A DNA stretch of 64,000 bases from Phragmites australis (taxonomy: Eukaryota > Streptophyta > Magnoliopsida > Poales > Poaceae): assembly GCF_958298935.1 (NCBI RefSeq), contig NC_084934.1:3226501-3290500 (forward strand). The letters run 5' to 3'. A program made the translations under genes and the position numbers. Below are positions 1 through 12,308 of the stretch, in pieces. How positions within the stretch are numbered: the first letter of the stretch is position 1; the number at the start of each line of letters is the position of its first letter. The notes under the pieces were generated by a model. That model did not search any database, was not told where the DNA came from, and saw nothing but the letters and a program-made list of their open reading frames with translations.

Positions 1-65
1 GTATGAGGTAGATCTAGGACCAGCCCCACGGCCGAATCTCAAAGGGGGTCCCTCAGGATACCAGC

Positions 66-3021
66 TTGCGGTGTTCATCCACTGACAATATCCTAGAAGA
101 GATGTTGTCCGACGCTAACTCCGACGCCGACGCCGATGATCTGGAGCAGATGTTGCGCGATGGGGAGGGGAAATTCACCAACAAAAGAGAGTTTCAAAAG
201 TTCCAGCGTATGGTAGAAGACTCTAAAATACCATTGTTCCCGGGCTACGAGAAGGAGCACATAAAGTTGCGTACCATGCTTTCACTACTACAATTGAAGA
301 CGAGCAACGGGTGGTCTGATACAAGCTTCATAGAGTTTTTGCTATTCTTTTAGAAATTGCTTTCAAAGGGAAATGTGCTACCAAAAAACACGTACCAGGC
401 AAAGCAGGTTGTGTGCCCATTGGGGTTAGAAGTGCAGAAAATACATGCATGTTAAAACGATTGCATGTCGTATCGTGGAGAGCATGCAAACATAGAAGCG
501 TGTCTTGTCTGTGGTGCATCATGGTACAAGCGTGACCGTGATGATATTGATGGTGAAGGAAAGAATAAAAGGCCTCCCGTTAAGGCGATGTGGTATTTTC
601 CTGTAGTCCCCCATTTGGAGCGTTTATTCGTGAACAAAAAGGCATGCTGAACTGATGCGATGCACGCCGAGGAGAGCAAGGATGATGGAATGCTGAGACA
701 CCTCACTAATTCTATACAGTAGAGAAACATCGATAGAAAATACAATGAGCCCTTTGTAGAAGATGTGAGGAATATAAGATTTAGGTTGAATACGGATGGG
801 ATGAATCCATTCGGCAATATGAGTAGTAGTCATAGCACTTGGCCAGTGACTCTATGTATCTACAACTTTCCTCACTCGTTGTGTATGAAGCAGAAGTACA
901 TTATGATGCTGATGCTGATACCAGGGCTGAGGCAACCTGGCAACGATATCAATGTCTACCTAAAACCATTAATGGATGATCTTGTAATACTGGAATGATG
1001 GTGTGCAGGTATGAGGTGCATACAAATGAGAGAACTTTGATCTACGCGCAACGCTGGTCGTAACAATCCAGAATTAGCCAGCCCTTGGCAACCTGTCGGG
1101 TTAGACTGTCAAAGGCTATTGTGCATGTGTGCATTGTTTGGATGAAACCGAGAGCTTGTGGCTCAAGAATAGCCAAAAAATGGAATACCTAGGTCATCAT
1201 AAATTTATTTGCAAGGATCACCTGTACTGCAGCAACAAGAGAGCTTTTGATGGAAAAGTTGAGACTTCATCATCTCTTAAGCATTGCACTGGGAGACAGG
1301 TATATGATGGTAAAGGGACGTAGTGTTATCCATGGAAAGGAACACGTGAGTACACCGGTTCAAAAATCTAATCCTAGAGCTCCTATGTTCAAAAAGAAAT
1401 CTGTTTTTTATTACTTAGCTTATTGGCTGGATTTGATGGTTTGACACGCAATCGATATCATGCACATTGAGAAGAACGTGTGTGATAGCTTGATTGTTAC
1501 ATTACTAGACATAATTGGTAAAACAAAGGATACACTCCAAGCACAGAAGGACCTGAAATGTTTGAAACTCATACAGGAACTACATCCTGAAGATATGGAA
1601 GAAGGTGACAAATATCTTAGTCCTGCTAGCTACAGTCTGAGCATGGTGGAGAAAATTACAATGTGCAAGTGCTTGCATGGAATCAATATTCCCTCCGGTT
1701 ACTCCACCAATATAAAGATACTAGTAAACATGAAAGATTTGAAATTAACTGATATGAAGTCTCATGATTGTCATATGATGATGACACAGATGCTTTCAGT
1801 TGCAATTAGAGGTATTCTACCACCAAAGGTCTAAAACTCAATCATAAAGCAGGTTCGTTCTTCGACGCGGTATTACAGAAGACCATCGATCCGGCTAAGC
1901 TAGATAAGCTGCAGGAAGACGTGGTCGAGACTCTATCCCAACTTGAGGCGTTGTTCCCTCCATCATTTTTTGATATCATGATGCATCTCATTGTTCACAT
2001 TGTGAAAGAGAGATGAATTTTTGGCTCCGTATTTCTTCATTAGATGTACCCTTTCGAGAGGTTCATGTGAGTTCTAAAGAAATATGTTCGTAACTGAAAT
2101 CGGCTGGAAGGCTGCATGGCCGAGGGCTGGGGAACTGAGGAGTTCATTGATTTCTGCATCGACTACATGAATCTCAAATCGATTGGTGTGTCTGTATCTC
2201 GCCATGAGGGGAGGCTACATGGGAAAGGGACGACAGGTGCAAACTTATTCGGCACTAACAACCCTGTTTCATTCACATAAGGACATTTCGCAGTTTTGCA
2301 ATTAGTTGTAGTGGACCCATATGTCGAAGAACACCAGAAGATGCTACGCACCAGAAACCTAGGAAAGTCCAATGTTTGGATCGCGTGACAGCACTAAGAT
2401 TATTTTGGCGCCTAGTTATGTAGACAGGTGATGTATAAGCAGATAGAGTGTGCTCAGTTGACTGTGTTGGCTCATGGTCTGTCAACTACAACCCTCATAT
2501 TCTATGGATGTGACATAAATGGCTATACATTTTATACAAGAGCTCAGGATAATAAGAGCGCCAATTAAAATAACGGTGTCCGAATAAATGCCTACGACTG
2601 CAATAGAAATAGGGAGACCTACTATGGATTCGTATAGGAGATTTGGTAGCTCAGCTATGGAGTGTTAAAAGTTTCGCTTTTCCCGTGCCAATGGGTTAGA
2701 CTCCTAGGGGGTGTGAAGATCGACAAGTATGGTATGACAGCGGTGGACCAAAACCTCGTTGGATATAGAGAAGAACCATTCGTACTTGCAAATGATGTTA
2801 TGCAAGTCTTCTATGTAAAGGACCTAGACCCGGCTAATAAGGACGAGCGCCACGTGTTTCTTCAAGGAAAAAGAAGGATTGTTATAGTGGAGAATATTGT
2901 AGACGAGGAAGACTACAATCAATTCGATGCGCTACCTCCTTTCGGAGAGGACATTGGCCTAGGTCTCATGGATGACACCGACGAACCTCCCTATCTATGC
3001 CATGATCATAATGAAGGGTGA
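66..3021 (+). pseudogene. TNP2-like CACTA transposase, multiply disrupted
   Basis: In order the reading shows an acidic N-terminal stretch, the block around LFPGYEKEHIKLRTMLSLLQL (240-300), a cysteine-bearing stretch with CLVCGASWYKR (500-530), and the strongly conserved TNP2 core NPFGNMSSSHSTWPV with YNFPHSLCMKQKYIMM and QPGNDINVYL (800-970). The block HIEKNVCDSLI follows (from 1463), then a DUF4218-like region with FPPSFFDIMMHL (1940-1990) and a DUF4216-like C-terminus with EPFVLANDVMQVFYVKD (2775-2825). Identification is by recall of the TNP2 family. Frames change repeatedly (about 355, 460, 650, 1000-1450, 1835, 2030 and 2600 onward) and stops are frequent, so no protein can be made. In the cell this family would cut and insert CACTA ends. 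It is probably near full length but was already decaying. Confidence 0.85.
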
Positions 3022-3547
3022 ATCGTTAAGACAAAGTAGCTAAATTGTATTAATTACAATGTACGAATTTGTTTTAAATGCAATTATAACTCACTTTTGT
3101 TATGTAAGCTTCAATTTGTAGTTTATGGTGGAAGATGTCTTTATTATTGAGCATATTGATTTTTTATTTTTAATAATGAATTAGCAATAGCACAAGCTAG
3201 CACTATTGCTTTGTATTACTATTTTTTATTTTTAATGAATTACCTATAGTTATGAGCATATTTATTTTCAATTTTTATTGTTTTAAAATATTTACCAATG
3301 AAATTAAGATATATAGGAAGCTCCAATTATATTTTATTAATTATTTAGGAAGCCCCAATATAGAAACTTAGGTATGAACATATTTATTTTAATTGTTTTT
3401 ATTGAATTAGAAAATTGAACTAGGAAATTTAGGTATATACAAAACTTAATTTAGGTATATAGCAAGTTCAAATTTAAATAAATATGTATTAGGATTTTAG
3501 GTCAATAGAATGTTAATAAATATAGATAGTACAAACTCAATCGAAAT

Positions 3548-3625
3548 CACTTGAGTAGCATAGCGGTTTGTTCGGTCTGACTTGGTGCATGTTGTGGATT
3601 CGAGTCTCTACGTGTGCACAAAGCT
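3548..3625 (+). other. tRNA-like segment with A-box and B-box resemblance
   Basis: TAGCATAGCGG at 3556-3566 resembles a polymerase III A box. GGATTCGAGTC at 3596-3606 resembles a B box, about 30 bases downstream, a spacing like that of a tRNA. No clean cloverleaf acceptor stem is visible. It may be tRNA-derived or SINE-derived, or chance. Similar segments occur at 30395-30460 and 45179-45240 inside other CACTA elements. Confidence 0.35.
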
Positions 3626-3649
3626 AAAACAAATTTTTTGCACCCCATG

Positions 3650-3836
3650 GCACCAGTAGTGAAAGGGGTTTCACTTCCGGTGGACATATTGGGCCGGTAG
3701 TTAAACTACTTTCATTGCAAGTGAACTTCGTAGGCCGGTAGTGAAAGTAGTTTCACTGTCGGTAGTCCTCTTAGTCGGCAGTGAAGGTACTATTTCACTA
3801 CCGGTGGTCATATTGAGCTGGCAGTGAAAATCCTCC
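3650..3836. repeat. CACTA subterminal-type repeats, inverted units
   Basis: About five degenerate units built on GGCCGGTAGTGAAA with the inverse TTTCACTACCGG alternate over 190 bases, each unit an imperfect palindrome. The same motif forms the right end at 9170-9387. They lie directly upstream of a TATA box, as 5' subterminal repeats usually do, and may mark the left part of a separate element. Confidence 0.65.
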
Positions 3837-3847
3837 CTATAAAATAG
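3837..3847 (+). promoter_or_regulatory. TATA box of the second CACTA gene
   Basis: CTATAAAATAG lies about 65 bases upstream of the first plausible ATG at 3911 and directly after the subterminal repeats. Position and sequence fit a plant core promoter. Confidence 0.55.
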
Positions 3848-3910
3848 GCTCGACGCCCTGCGCCCTTTGAGACTTAGAAATTTTTTCTCCTTCCCTATCC
3901 CCTCCATTGA

Positions 3911-6900
3911 AATGCCTCCCGAAGCTGAGGAGCCCACACTGCCGAAGGTCCTCCTCCTCGGTGTCATCACCGTCCTCCTCCCCAGTGCCATTCTCGTCCT
4001 CCTCGACGCCCAGCCCGCGCACCCCACCACCCAGATCCATGCCGTGTTGCAGGTACCGGCCATTTGAGCTTTAATTTGTGATGTATTTGACCGATTTGAG
4101 CTCTGAGGGGGTTCCAGTGGTGATTGTTGGGGTAACTGGTCGATCATGAGGACCACATTTGCTTGGAATGTTGGATTATAGGAGGAGAGGAGAGGGGGGC
4201 TCTAGTGGTGATTGTTGGGGTAACTGAATCATCTTTTTTATTTTCAAGTTTATTGATGTGCTATGAAATGGTATAGCATCGGTACATCATTGACACATTC
4301 GAAGAGAAATAATGTGTGGATATTGCCAGCTGGACAGAGATTGGTTTATTTAGTTGTAAAGAGAGTTCGTGTGTTTAATAGAATCAATCATATGGCAATG
4401 TAAATTGATATTGCAATGTAATTACACATGCATATCACCAATGCAATATATTGGTTGACTTAGTCCAAAAGAGAGTTCACATGTATGGATATAGCCAACT
4501 TAAAAGAATGTGTTTTTAATATAGACTCCTGGTTGTCTGTATTGTTTCAAGGTTGTTTTAGAATTAGAATTTCTGGCTCATGAATTATGTATGCATGATT
4601 TATGTTTCATAGTGGTAATATTGTATGCTGCCACAATACGTAGATTTTGATGATTCATTTTCTAGTAGATTGATCTTTTCTGTAGTTTTTTAATGTAATA
4701 ACACTTTTATGCCAATTCGAGCTGAGAACATTGGGCCATGTATAAGGGCGATTATGATCCTACTGCTAGAGCCTATTCTGTAGATTTTTGTTAGCTTCTA
4801 CTATTTGTTGTTAGATGAGCAAATGATGAAAGGAGATAATTATCTCTATAATCTGATGCAAATGCTGCTAGGTTTCCAGATTTTACATTAATATTGAGTT
4901 GTTATACACCATTTTCAGGTAAATTCTCTCTATAGGGAAGCAAACATTTCTTTTGAAATACAATAAAATAGTGACAATAATAATATGGCTCGAGGTCGTA
5001 TTTCTTTATTACTTCTAGGACTTCAGTACTAATTACCTGTTTGAAGAGGAAGCATTCTTCTCAAGTCAACATTTATGTGCCAGTCCTACTAGTTTAGAGA
5101 GCAGCTTCTCTCAAGACGAGCTGGACGCCCTATCTGAGGATGGCCTCAAGAGTTTTCTTTTAGCACAACCTAAAAGATTGTGGACTTGCGAACAAGGTGA
5201 TCTGCACATGGTTCTTGATTTGATCAAGAACGATATCTTGTGGCCTAAGATATTAGAGAAGTTCGACTTCCTTGAAGAGACATATATGTAAGTAGTTAAG
5301 TATAAGACACTAATGATCATGGGCCTTTCATTTAAGAACTAGAAGGGGACACTGAACAGAATGTATGTGCAGAAAGGTACAATGACAGATTTCCGCAAAT
5401 TGCAGCAACTGGAAGATCATTGGCAAGACTTTGCAGAGTACAAGTTGTTAGAAGAAGCATAGAGGTTGAGTGAGGTGAACAAAGCAAACTTGAAGAAGAA
5501 CCTGTACCAGAAAGGCAGTGGCAATAACAGCTAGATGAACTGCGAGAGAGAGGTGTCACACCTGAGACGAAGGGCTGAAGAGAATGATCGACACACTTTC
5601 TTCTTAGTAGGGGTTCTTCTTACTCGTCTAATGAAAGCTTATCCTTTACAACCTCCAAAGACCTCGAAGTGACACAAGATCATGCAAAAAAGCTTATGGA
5701 GGCCCACGAGCAGTCTACACAAGGCTCTTTTAGGCCAGACAGGGATAGGGACAAGCTCACCTTGGCCTTGGTAAATAAGGAGCACGGTGGTCGCACACGA
5801 GGCATTGGGGTGATGGGTTGGAATTAAGGATTCCCAGGAGACGTCGATAGTTACAAGAGTTGAAAGAGATCCCAAGCAAAGTGAGATACAGAACGAGAGG
5901 CTGAACAAGCTAGGATGATGGAATTGCTTGAACAAGAGCTAAAAATGGAGAGGGAATATACAGAAGAAAAAATAGCACAAGAAGTATAATAAGCCCTCAT
6001 GAGTGAACGGGATGCCATTTTGAGCGAACAGGAACGGCCGACAGTGTCTCCTATTATTGTGCGCTCTAGCCCCAGTTGTCGTCAGAGTAGTTGTGCATCC
6101 ACAGGAGTTCCGGGAGCTGACTCCATCACTAATGATGTGGACCTCATCATAGCACAGACACCATGTGAACTACACATTAGTGCTAGGAACATTACCATCA
6201 AGGTGGCTTCCGGCATGGCTTATCCCCGCGGCTCCCATGAATATTTGCATGGATGTTCGATACCGGAGGGCTACGCCATGGTCGAAGTAGACGGGGCGGT
6301 TGACCAGTACCATCATGTTAAGGTGGACTACCCCACAGAGGAGGGGGGACCACTATAAGAGAGAACGAGCACATATTTATCGTGTGCAAGAAGGTCTACA
6401 TAGTGTTTCCACCAGGGACAGGTCCCGAGAATCTCTACTCTCCACTACACCTTGAGCCGTCGTTGCCTCAAAGATCTCCCTCTCCTCAGTCATCTCCCAA
6501 AATAAGTCCACCTCCTCAGCCATCACCTCGAAGAAGTCCATCGCTCAAGAAGAAAGAACCATCAAAAAGCCAGCCATAAGCTCAGAAAACAAGATCAGGT
6601 TCTGCAACATCCAAGCAGATGACATCATCTAAGAAGTCGGTGGCATCTAAGAAGTTGGCGGAACCCAAGGATGTCTGTTCACTCACTGCTGAGGAAACCA
6701 AAAAGATTATGAACGCTAGTGTCACGTCTCATTTTTATCCTCCACCACCTCCACCGAAGCCTATTGTGCCTGAAGATGCCTTGAAATTTTTCATAAAAAT
6801 GGTCAATGCTAAACAGACGGGGGCGGCTTTAAGTAAGCCACCGACTGACTATGAATGCATCAGCAAGAAGTAGGCAAGATCAAACTAGGCCCAATCATTA

Positions 6901-6990
6901 AGGATGCTCCAAGCATTACGGAATTTCTGGATGATTCAAGAATAACAGCAGAGGAACTAACATGGCTTACTATGGGAGTGGATATATCAA
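3911..6990 (+). pseudogene. Second CACTA gene, N-terminal and middle part (PttA/TNPA-like), broken
   Basis: The first exon probably starts at ATG 3911 and runs to a CAG|GTACCG donor near 4052. The DNA to about 4900 is AT-rich and intron-like. Coding character returns at 5115 with ELDALSEDGLKSFLLAQPKR. It continues through 5370-5560 with a charged helical stretch and through 5640-5990 with Glu/Arg/Lys-rich text ending in LLEQELKMEREYTEE, like plant En/Spm transposase proteins. A Pro/Ser-rich linker with SPSPQSSPKISPPPQPSPRR follows at 6450-6560, then a Lys/Ser stretch and PPPPPPKP at 6740. Stops and frame changes interrupt it at about 5340, 5460, 5990, 6355, 6580 and 6870. Its presumed role is binding the subterminal repeats or aiding TNP2. 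The assignment rests on neighbours and composition more than on one decisive motif. Confidence 0.55.
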
Positions 6991-7079
6991 AGTTGGATGT
7001 TACATGGCCATTTGAGTTGAGCAAACTTTTGGTCAAACCAGATATAGAAAGAAACCTTACAACTCAAATACTTTGATTA

Positions 7080-8340
7080 CATCAGTGGTACTTGGAGCAG
7101 TCCAGGCAGGGTTTTCAGGGTTCCCTATAAGATACAGAGATGAATATTTCCTCAATAGGGATGACTTCTTCTGGTTGAAATTCTTGCACTTGTATGAACT
7201 GTACAAGGAAGATGCCCTCGATGTGGCTATAGTCAGAGCGTGGACTCTGTAAGTGACTTATGCATATAATTCACGTTATATGATATTGTACCTTAAAATT
7301 GCAAAGCTAACTTCTCTCTTTCGTAGAATGGAGATCCAAGCATACAAACAAGACTTAGATAAGAAACCAGGATTCATCGATCCTGGGCTTACCAACTAGA
7401 AACTTGTAACGAGTAATCCAGACTTCACCGATGACTACTTATTGAAGTGTCTGCTTCACCACCAATACAAGAAATTCACACTCTTACCCTACAACTATGA
7501 GTATGTGTTTGCACACTAGGGCACCCTCTTTTTATGAGCAAATTGATTCTAGTACTAATTTGCTATGGTGACATATTCTGCAGTTTTCATTGGATCCTCT
7601 TTGTCATCCACCCAGACTTGAGCAAGATCATTGTCTTGGACTCACAAAAGAGAGATAAGATGACTTACCAATACCTCATTAACATGATAAATAGGTTAAC
7701 TCAATCAGTTAAGCTTCTTGATGATTGCATCATTTAATTGGTATTCATATTCACATATAGGGTGTACACAAGCTACCGCAAAAAGAGTATTATCCACTTT
7801 TCATTCAGGAAGTAGTACGATGTAAAAACCTACTTTCCAATATACAATCCATATTCATGTCTTCCATTTCCTACTGATAAAAAGGTTCAATTCATTCCAC
7901 TGATGAATTCTTTCCTCTTGAAGTTTATGAGGCAGCCACCCGACAACAATCTCTGTACATTTTATGTTCTTACTTTTATGCACACATACAGCCCAGGCAG
8001 AGGCATTGTTAGGTTCAATGATCTTGAGGCATGAAATAACATATCGATGCCTTCATTTCAGTCTCTACATGTGTTCAAGGACTAATTCTTTCGATTCTTC
8101 AAACGCAGCGCTCCAAACTACCCACAAGTGTGTTACAACCTGTAGAAATATATGCCCTTCGAGAACAGATGGCCGGGTTCTTCTTGGAACATGTTATCAA
8201 CACAAATGACAAGTTTCATGAAGCAATCGTGTCATCCACGTATGAGAGACGTTCAGATGACACCGTACCTTCTAGTAGAGAGTATGCGACAGGGAGGAAG
8301 GCTACCAAGGGGCTTGACAACGTATTATATTTCACCAATT
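7080..8340 (+). pseudogene. Ulp1-like C48 cysteine protease domain of the CACTA second gene
   Basis: HWILFVIHPDLSKIIVLDSQ (about 7590-7650) carries the catalytic His and the downstream Asp of the C48 family. QPPDNNLCTFYV (about 7935-7970) matches the Gln/Cys end of the site. LREQMAGFFLEHVINTND (about 8157-8210) is the tail usually seen in grass transposon Ulp1-like proteins. The upstream text FFWLKFLHLYELYKEDALD also fits. Introns appear at about 7250-7325 and 7510-7580, and 7740-7770 may be another. Several stops and shifts disable it. Transposon-encoded Ulp1-like proteases are thought to act on SUMO or SUMO-like substrates, but their role in transposition is not settled. The residues are visible; activity is not implied. 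Confidence 0.75.
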
Positions 8341-8467
8341 GACACAATATTAATGAATTCTAATTAATTACTATTTATTAAGGAATGATATGAATTACTT
8401 GTATGATGTGAAGTTGGTATCATTGAATGACTCTTTTACAGAATGGCCTTCCAACGATGATGCGAAG

Positions 8468-8700
8468 GAGGAGCAAGAAGCAACGGCAAGAAAGCATGCC
8501 CAAGATGAGGATGAGAGGCTGGCCCGCCAGCTGTGCACTGCGGAGGAGCAAGAAGCAGCATCATGTAAGTGTGCCCAGGAGGAGGAGGATGAGAGGCTAG
8601 CCCGTCAGCTGTGCACTGTAGAGGAGCAAGAAGCAGCGTCCCATAAGTGTGCCTAGGAGGAGGAGGACGAGAAGGTGGCCTGCGTCAGTGTGTTGTGGAG
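8468..8700 (+). repeat. Coding tandem repeat, three units of about 75-78 bp
   Basis: Units begin at GAGGAGCAAG at 8468, 8543 and 8621. Each encodes about 25 residues of the kind EEQEAASCKCAQEEEDERLA. Period lengths are multiples of three, so the repeat expanded while the frame was under selection. The third unit contains a stop. It forms an acidic, probably coiled-coil C-terminus of the second CACTA gene. Confidence 0.7.
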
Positions 8701-8840
8701 GAGGCTAAAGGCTCAAACCACATATGTGTTCAAACGTTATACATTGATGTCTATGACACGCCGGTAAGCCTAGAGCATAAGCGATGCTGTGGTCGATTAG
8801 GCATGCCCGGGTCCTCCGCACCACCACCATCGGCCCCCTG

Positions 8841-9169
8841 ATGTCCTCAAACATACACACGCCATTAGTCGTTAGTGCGAATATGCGATCCTCATCGCAA
8901 GAGAGGTAGAGGGATACTGTATTGGCTCAACTCAATTGACTTTTTAGGAGGTGACCTGTGAGAACTATTATGTATATATATGTATGTTTGCCGATGCATG
9001 ACTTGTAATATGTGTTCATTACTATGTATTAGTGAAGGTGCTTTTATTATTGATTTACAGTAAATATATGTATCATTGTATGCATGTATTAAGAGAGAGA
9101 CGAAGATATCGAGGAGAGAGAGGGAGTACAGAGAGGACAGGGAGAGGGAGGACCAAGGAGGGAGGAGAG
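8841..9169. other. 3' non-coding region of the CACTA element
   Basis: No coding pattern is seen. A short AT-rich TATATATATG tract lies near 8970, followed by a purine-rich GAGA stretch at 9090-9170 before the terminal repeats. Confidence 0.5.
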
Positions 9170-9387
9170 GAAAAACACTACCGGCTGAAACCTTCAGCCG
9201 GTAGTGATTCCAGCGAATCACTACCGGCCAAATCCATCAGCCGGTAGAGATAACTCCCTTCACTGCTGATCCACCGAGCTGGCAGTGATAGTCCTCGACT
9301 AGCACTGACTATTGCCCACTGCCTACTCCAAAACCGGCGGTGAAGGGGCTTTTGGAGCCGGCAGTGAAGGGTGTTTCTGCAGTAGTG
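9170..9387. repeat. Right subterminal array and terminal inverted repeat of the CACTA element
   Basis: CACTACCGGCTGAA and its inverse near 9177-9245, then GGCAGTGATAG, CGGCGGTGAAGG and GGCAGTGAAGGG lead into TTTCTGCAGTAGTG. The element ends at 9387; the next three bases are TGT, the candidate TSD, which cannot be checked because the left end is not identified. Confidence 0.75.
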
Positions 9388-10379
9388 TGTGGCTCAGTTT
9401 TGCTCTAGTTAACAAAATGGTGGTGACAACTTTGAGCACAATGGAGGCTAGTCAGAGGATTATCGGATTAGCACTACCAGACCCGAGGATGACAACGATC
9501 GGTATAAGCGAAAGAATAGAAGGTGAGGAGCTCATCGGTAGTGTATTGACATCCAAAGTTGGTTAGTAGGTGTGCACCGATGGTGAGGAGCAACTTAGAG
9601 TCTCGATGCTTGCTGAAGAGGGGGTCCTAGTAGATGGATCGTCGGTCGAAGCAGCAAAACGGAGCCCTAGGATTCTCACGACCTTGGTAGCCAATTCACA
9701 TGTCGTCGTTGGAGCTTCGACAACCCACTTATAGATGGTGGCTCCCTCTTCGGAGTGGAGAGAGAGAGGTGCTCTTGAGTTGTTATAGACATGGCTTACG
9801 GGTTGTCAGTACAATCAAGATGGTGTTCCAAGGGGTCGAATGGGATCTCCCTTTTATATCTCAGGTGTCTGAGCTGAGGAGGAGATCTCAAGGCAGCGGC
9901 AGAGTTCTAAACTAACCCGCCTTTGCATTTGAATTCCTCTTAGGTAGATATGGCATGAAGGCCATCGAGTCCTTTATCTATCCACCCACCGATATTTTGG
10001 AAGGTTTCCCTTAGCGTGTCTGTCCTAGACTCGGTGCAAGGGACTCATTGTCGGTCCGACTACAGTCGCGAGAAGGTAGATGAATGGAGGAAGATGAAGA
10101 TTGACAGTGGGCTTGAGCTGCAACGAGAGAGATTGGAGAGTGGGTGCGGCATGGGGTTGTCTTGGCCCAGATGGAAACGACACGTGCAAGAACTGGCTGG
10201 CAAAGTGGAAGTAGGCCCAACAGCGGTCTGCGACATGTGTGCAGGGTTAGACGGGTTGCAACCTAGGGACTTCGGGCCAGAGACAACTGGGCTAAGATGT
10301 TTGAGAGTGTGGAAAGGGTCAGGCCAAAACAGCTGAGCCTAGGAAGCCCCTTACCCTTTCTTTCTTTCCCTTTGAACTC
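9388..10379. other. Unassigned DNA, possible LTR interior
   Basis: Moderate GC, no convincing coding pattern and no recognised gene. It may be the body of the minus-oriented LTR whose terminus is at 10799, but no second LTR end or TSD was found. Confidence 0.3.
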
Positions 10380-10799
10380 TTCGGTACATGCTCGGGCCGC
10401 AAAGGATGGGAATTTCGTGGGCTGATGGGAAGTGGGTTAAGCCCGTGAGGGTTATTCCTTGGGGTTTTCTCTTTCCTTTTCCATTTCATGTATTCCTAAA
10501 AACTTACACATACATGTTTTCATATATTTATATAGTAAGTATACCTTATAAGTCCAACATATATGTATGTATAATGTACACATAGTTTATAGATATATAA
10601 CCAAACATACATATATATATGGGTATACAATTATTTAAATCTAACAAGGAATATTCAAACATTTGCTACCCATATTTGGAAACCTGTTGCATATACATGT
10701 ATATGGGTATACAATTATTTAGGTTTTACTTATTGTATTTTATTTATTTTCTTTTTCATAAAATAGGATTTTAAAAAACCCTAATTTTGGGCTGTTACA
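10380..10799 (-). mobile_element. LTR terminus, Ty3/gypsy type, minus orientation, extent uncertain
   Basis: Read on the minus strand, position 10799 begins TGTAACAGCCCAAAATTAGG and passes into AT-rich sequence. This matches the style of the long gypsy LTRs starting TGTAACACC at 46449, 51308 and 57534. The left limit cannot be placed; it could reach as far as 9388. Confidence 0.45.
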
Positions 10800-10878
10800 G
10801 GTTATGGGTGCATCGGCCATGGCGGCAGTGCTAGAGGGAGAGGCGCATGGAGATATAGGATTAAGGTTAAGCAGATAC

Positions 10879-11621
10879 TAGGGTGTAATCGAATCGGATA
10901 TGGGATATCGTTGATCCTATATCCTATCTCATATTTTTCTCATCGCAATCGGAGCCGGACATGGATTGTGTCAGATATCGATACAGATAATCTCAGTCAC
11001 GAATACGAATCAATACAGATTGAATATGTGATGAGTGAGATGTAGACAATGTTAGTCACGAATATTTATACGGATATTGAGTAAAAGCAACAACCATATA
11101 TATCGCATATGTGATGATTGTTCGACCATTCTATATATCCAAAGCTCAACTACATTAGAGGTTCAACAGGTAAATCAACAATATACTACCATAGAAGGAG
11201 TTATGTTAGAGCGAAATCAGAGAAATTACGAGTACCCAATATACTGGCTCAAGCTTCAATTAATTATTCGAACATATTAATTACATCAAATGGAAAAAGT
11301 ATCAACTACAAACTTGTAGTCTTCATCGAGAGCTACAATTTTTATATAAAGATCGTCTCCATCCGACTCCGTATTAAAAAGTTAGAACCTCCAAAGGATA
11401 GTTTCGGATAGTCTTCAGATAAATCCAAATTTATTCTCGAATATCCAATATCAGATACCTAGCTCTCTACATCCGAATCCGACATCCGACACATCTATTC
11501 GAGATACGATCCGATATCCAAGATTTCTTTCGGATATCAGATATTCGAGATCCGATTTTAGCATCTAAAATTTTTTGGATGATCGGGTGGGTGGGAAAAA
11601 TCTGGCCCGTTTTCACCCCTA
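10879..11621. mobile_element. hAT-type non-autonomous element with 8-bp TSD
   Basis: The 8-bp GCAGATAC occurs exactly at 10871-10878 and 11622-11629. The enclosed 743 bp starts TAGGGTGTAATCG and ends CGTTTTCACCCCTA, giving imperfect TIRs of the TAGGGGTGAAAACG kind seen in hAT elements. Both ends carry many copies of CGGATATC and its inverse as subterminal repeats. No transposase is present. The perfect TSD suggests a relatively recent insertion. Confidence 0.88.
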
Positions 11622-12037
11622 GCAGATACCATGAAAGAGTAGAAGATTTGGATTGGATTACGGCATGATCTTTTCTATTGGCACACGATGTGCCTATATA
11701 GATGTATATGAGCTATACATGGCCACTAACAATCTGATTTCAACTTGCCTATTTGAGTTGGTTGCTACTTGGAAAGAATCGGCACCAAATCAGGAGGAAC
11801 AGCACCAGATTAGTGACAGCATCTTCTGTTGCCGGACCGTCAATAATGAACGCGATATGGAGATCAGGCGCGCGGCCAGGATATCAGTGACAGCAGGCTG
11901 GGATATTCCAACAGAAAGGACTGCTTACCACTCAACTACGAGTGGGATTCTGTTAATAGAGGTGGTAGCTTTCCAATATTTGGATGCAAAAGCGGGTGCA
12001 GTACCAATTACAAAGTGGAGGAACATGAGCCATATAA

Positions 12038-12305
12038 GACCATCTCCAATCATATTCTCTCCATTTTGTTCCCTTCTCAATTCCCTTCCCCGTTTCCATT
12101 CCCTTTATTTTTTCTCATCTCCAACAGCTTTCCTTCAAGGGAAATCACGAAGAGAAAGGAGAGAGAATCCTATCCTTAAGGGAATGACCTTGTAAATTCC
12201 TTCGTGACGGGAACCGTGAAGTGAAACTGTTAGAGCGCTGAAGGGAACAAAAATCCCTTCACGACGGGATTTTCATCCCTCGAAGGAAAACCCTTGGAGA
12301 TGGCC
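12038..12305. mobile_element. MITE, 268 bp, TIR GACCATCTCCAA, TSD TAA
   Basis: The ends GACCATCTCCAA (12038-12049) and TTGGAGATGGCC (12294-12305) are inverted with one mismatch. TAA flanks both sides (12035-12037 and 12306-12308). A 3-bp TAA duplication fits PIF/Harbinger. Internal TTCCCTT and AAGGGAA runs could fold into a hairpin. It has no coding capacity. Confidence 0.8.
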
Positions 12306-12308
12306 TAA

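Larger units (their letters stand above)
1..9387 (+). mobile_element. CACTA (En/Spm) DNA transposon, autonomous type, decayed, left end outside window
   Basis: A TNP2-like transposase gene and a second gene with a Ulp1-like protease domain lie on the same strand. The right end is TTTCTGCAGTAGTG, finishing at 9387, which is the inverse of a CACTA terminus. The last 220 bases carry repeats of the type CCGGTAGTGA and GGCAGTGAAGG, the usual subterminal array. The left terminus is not seen. A second block of the same repeats at 3650-3845 sits just before the promoter of the second gene, so two adjacent or nested elements of one family are possible instead of one. Both genes contain many stops, so the element is dead. 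Confidence 0.82.
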
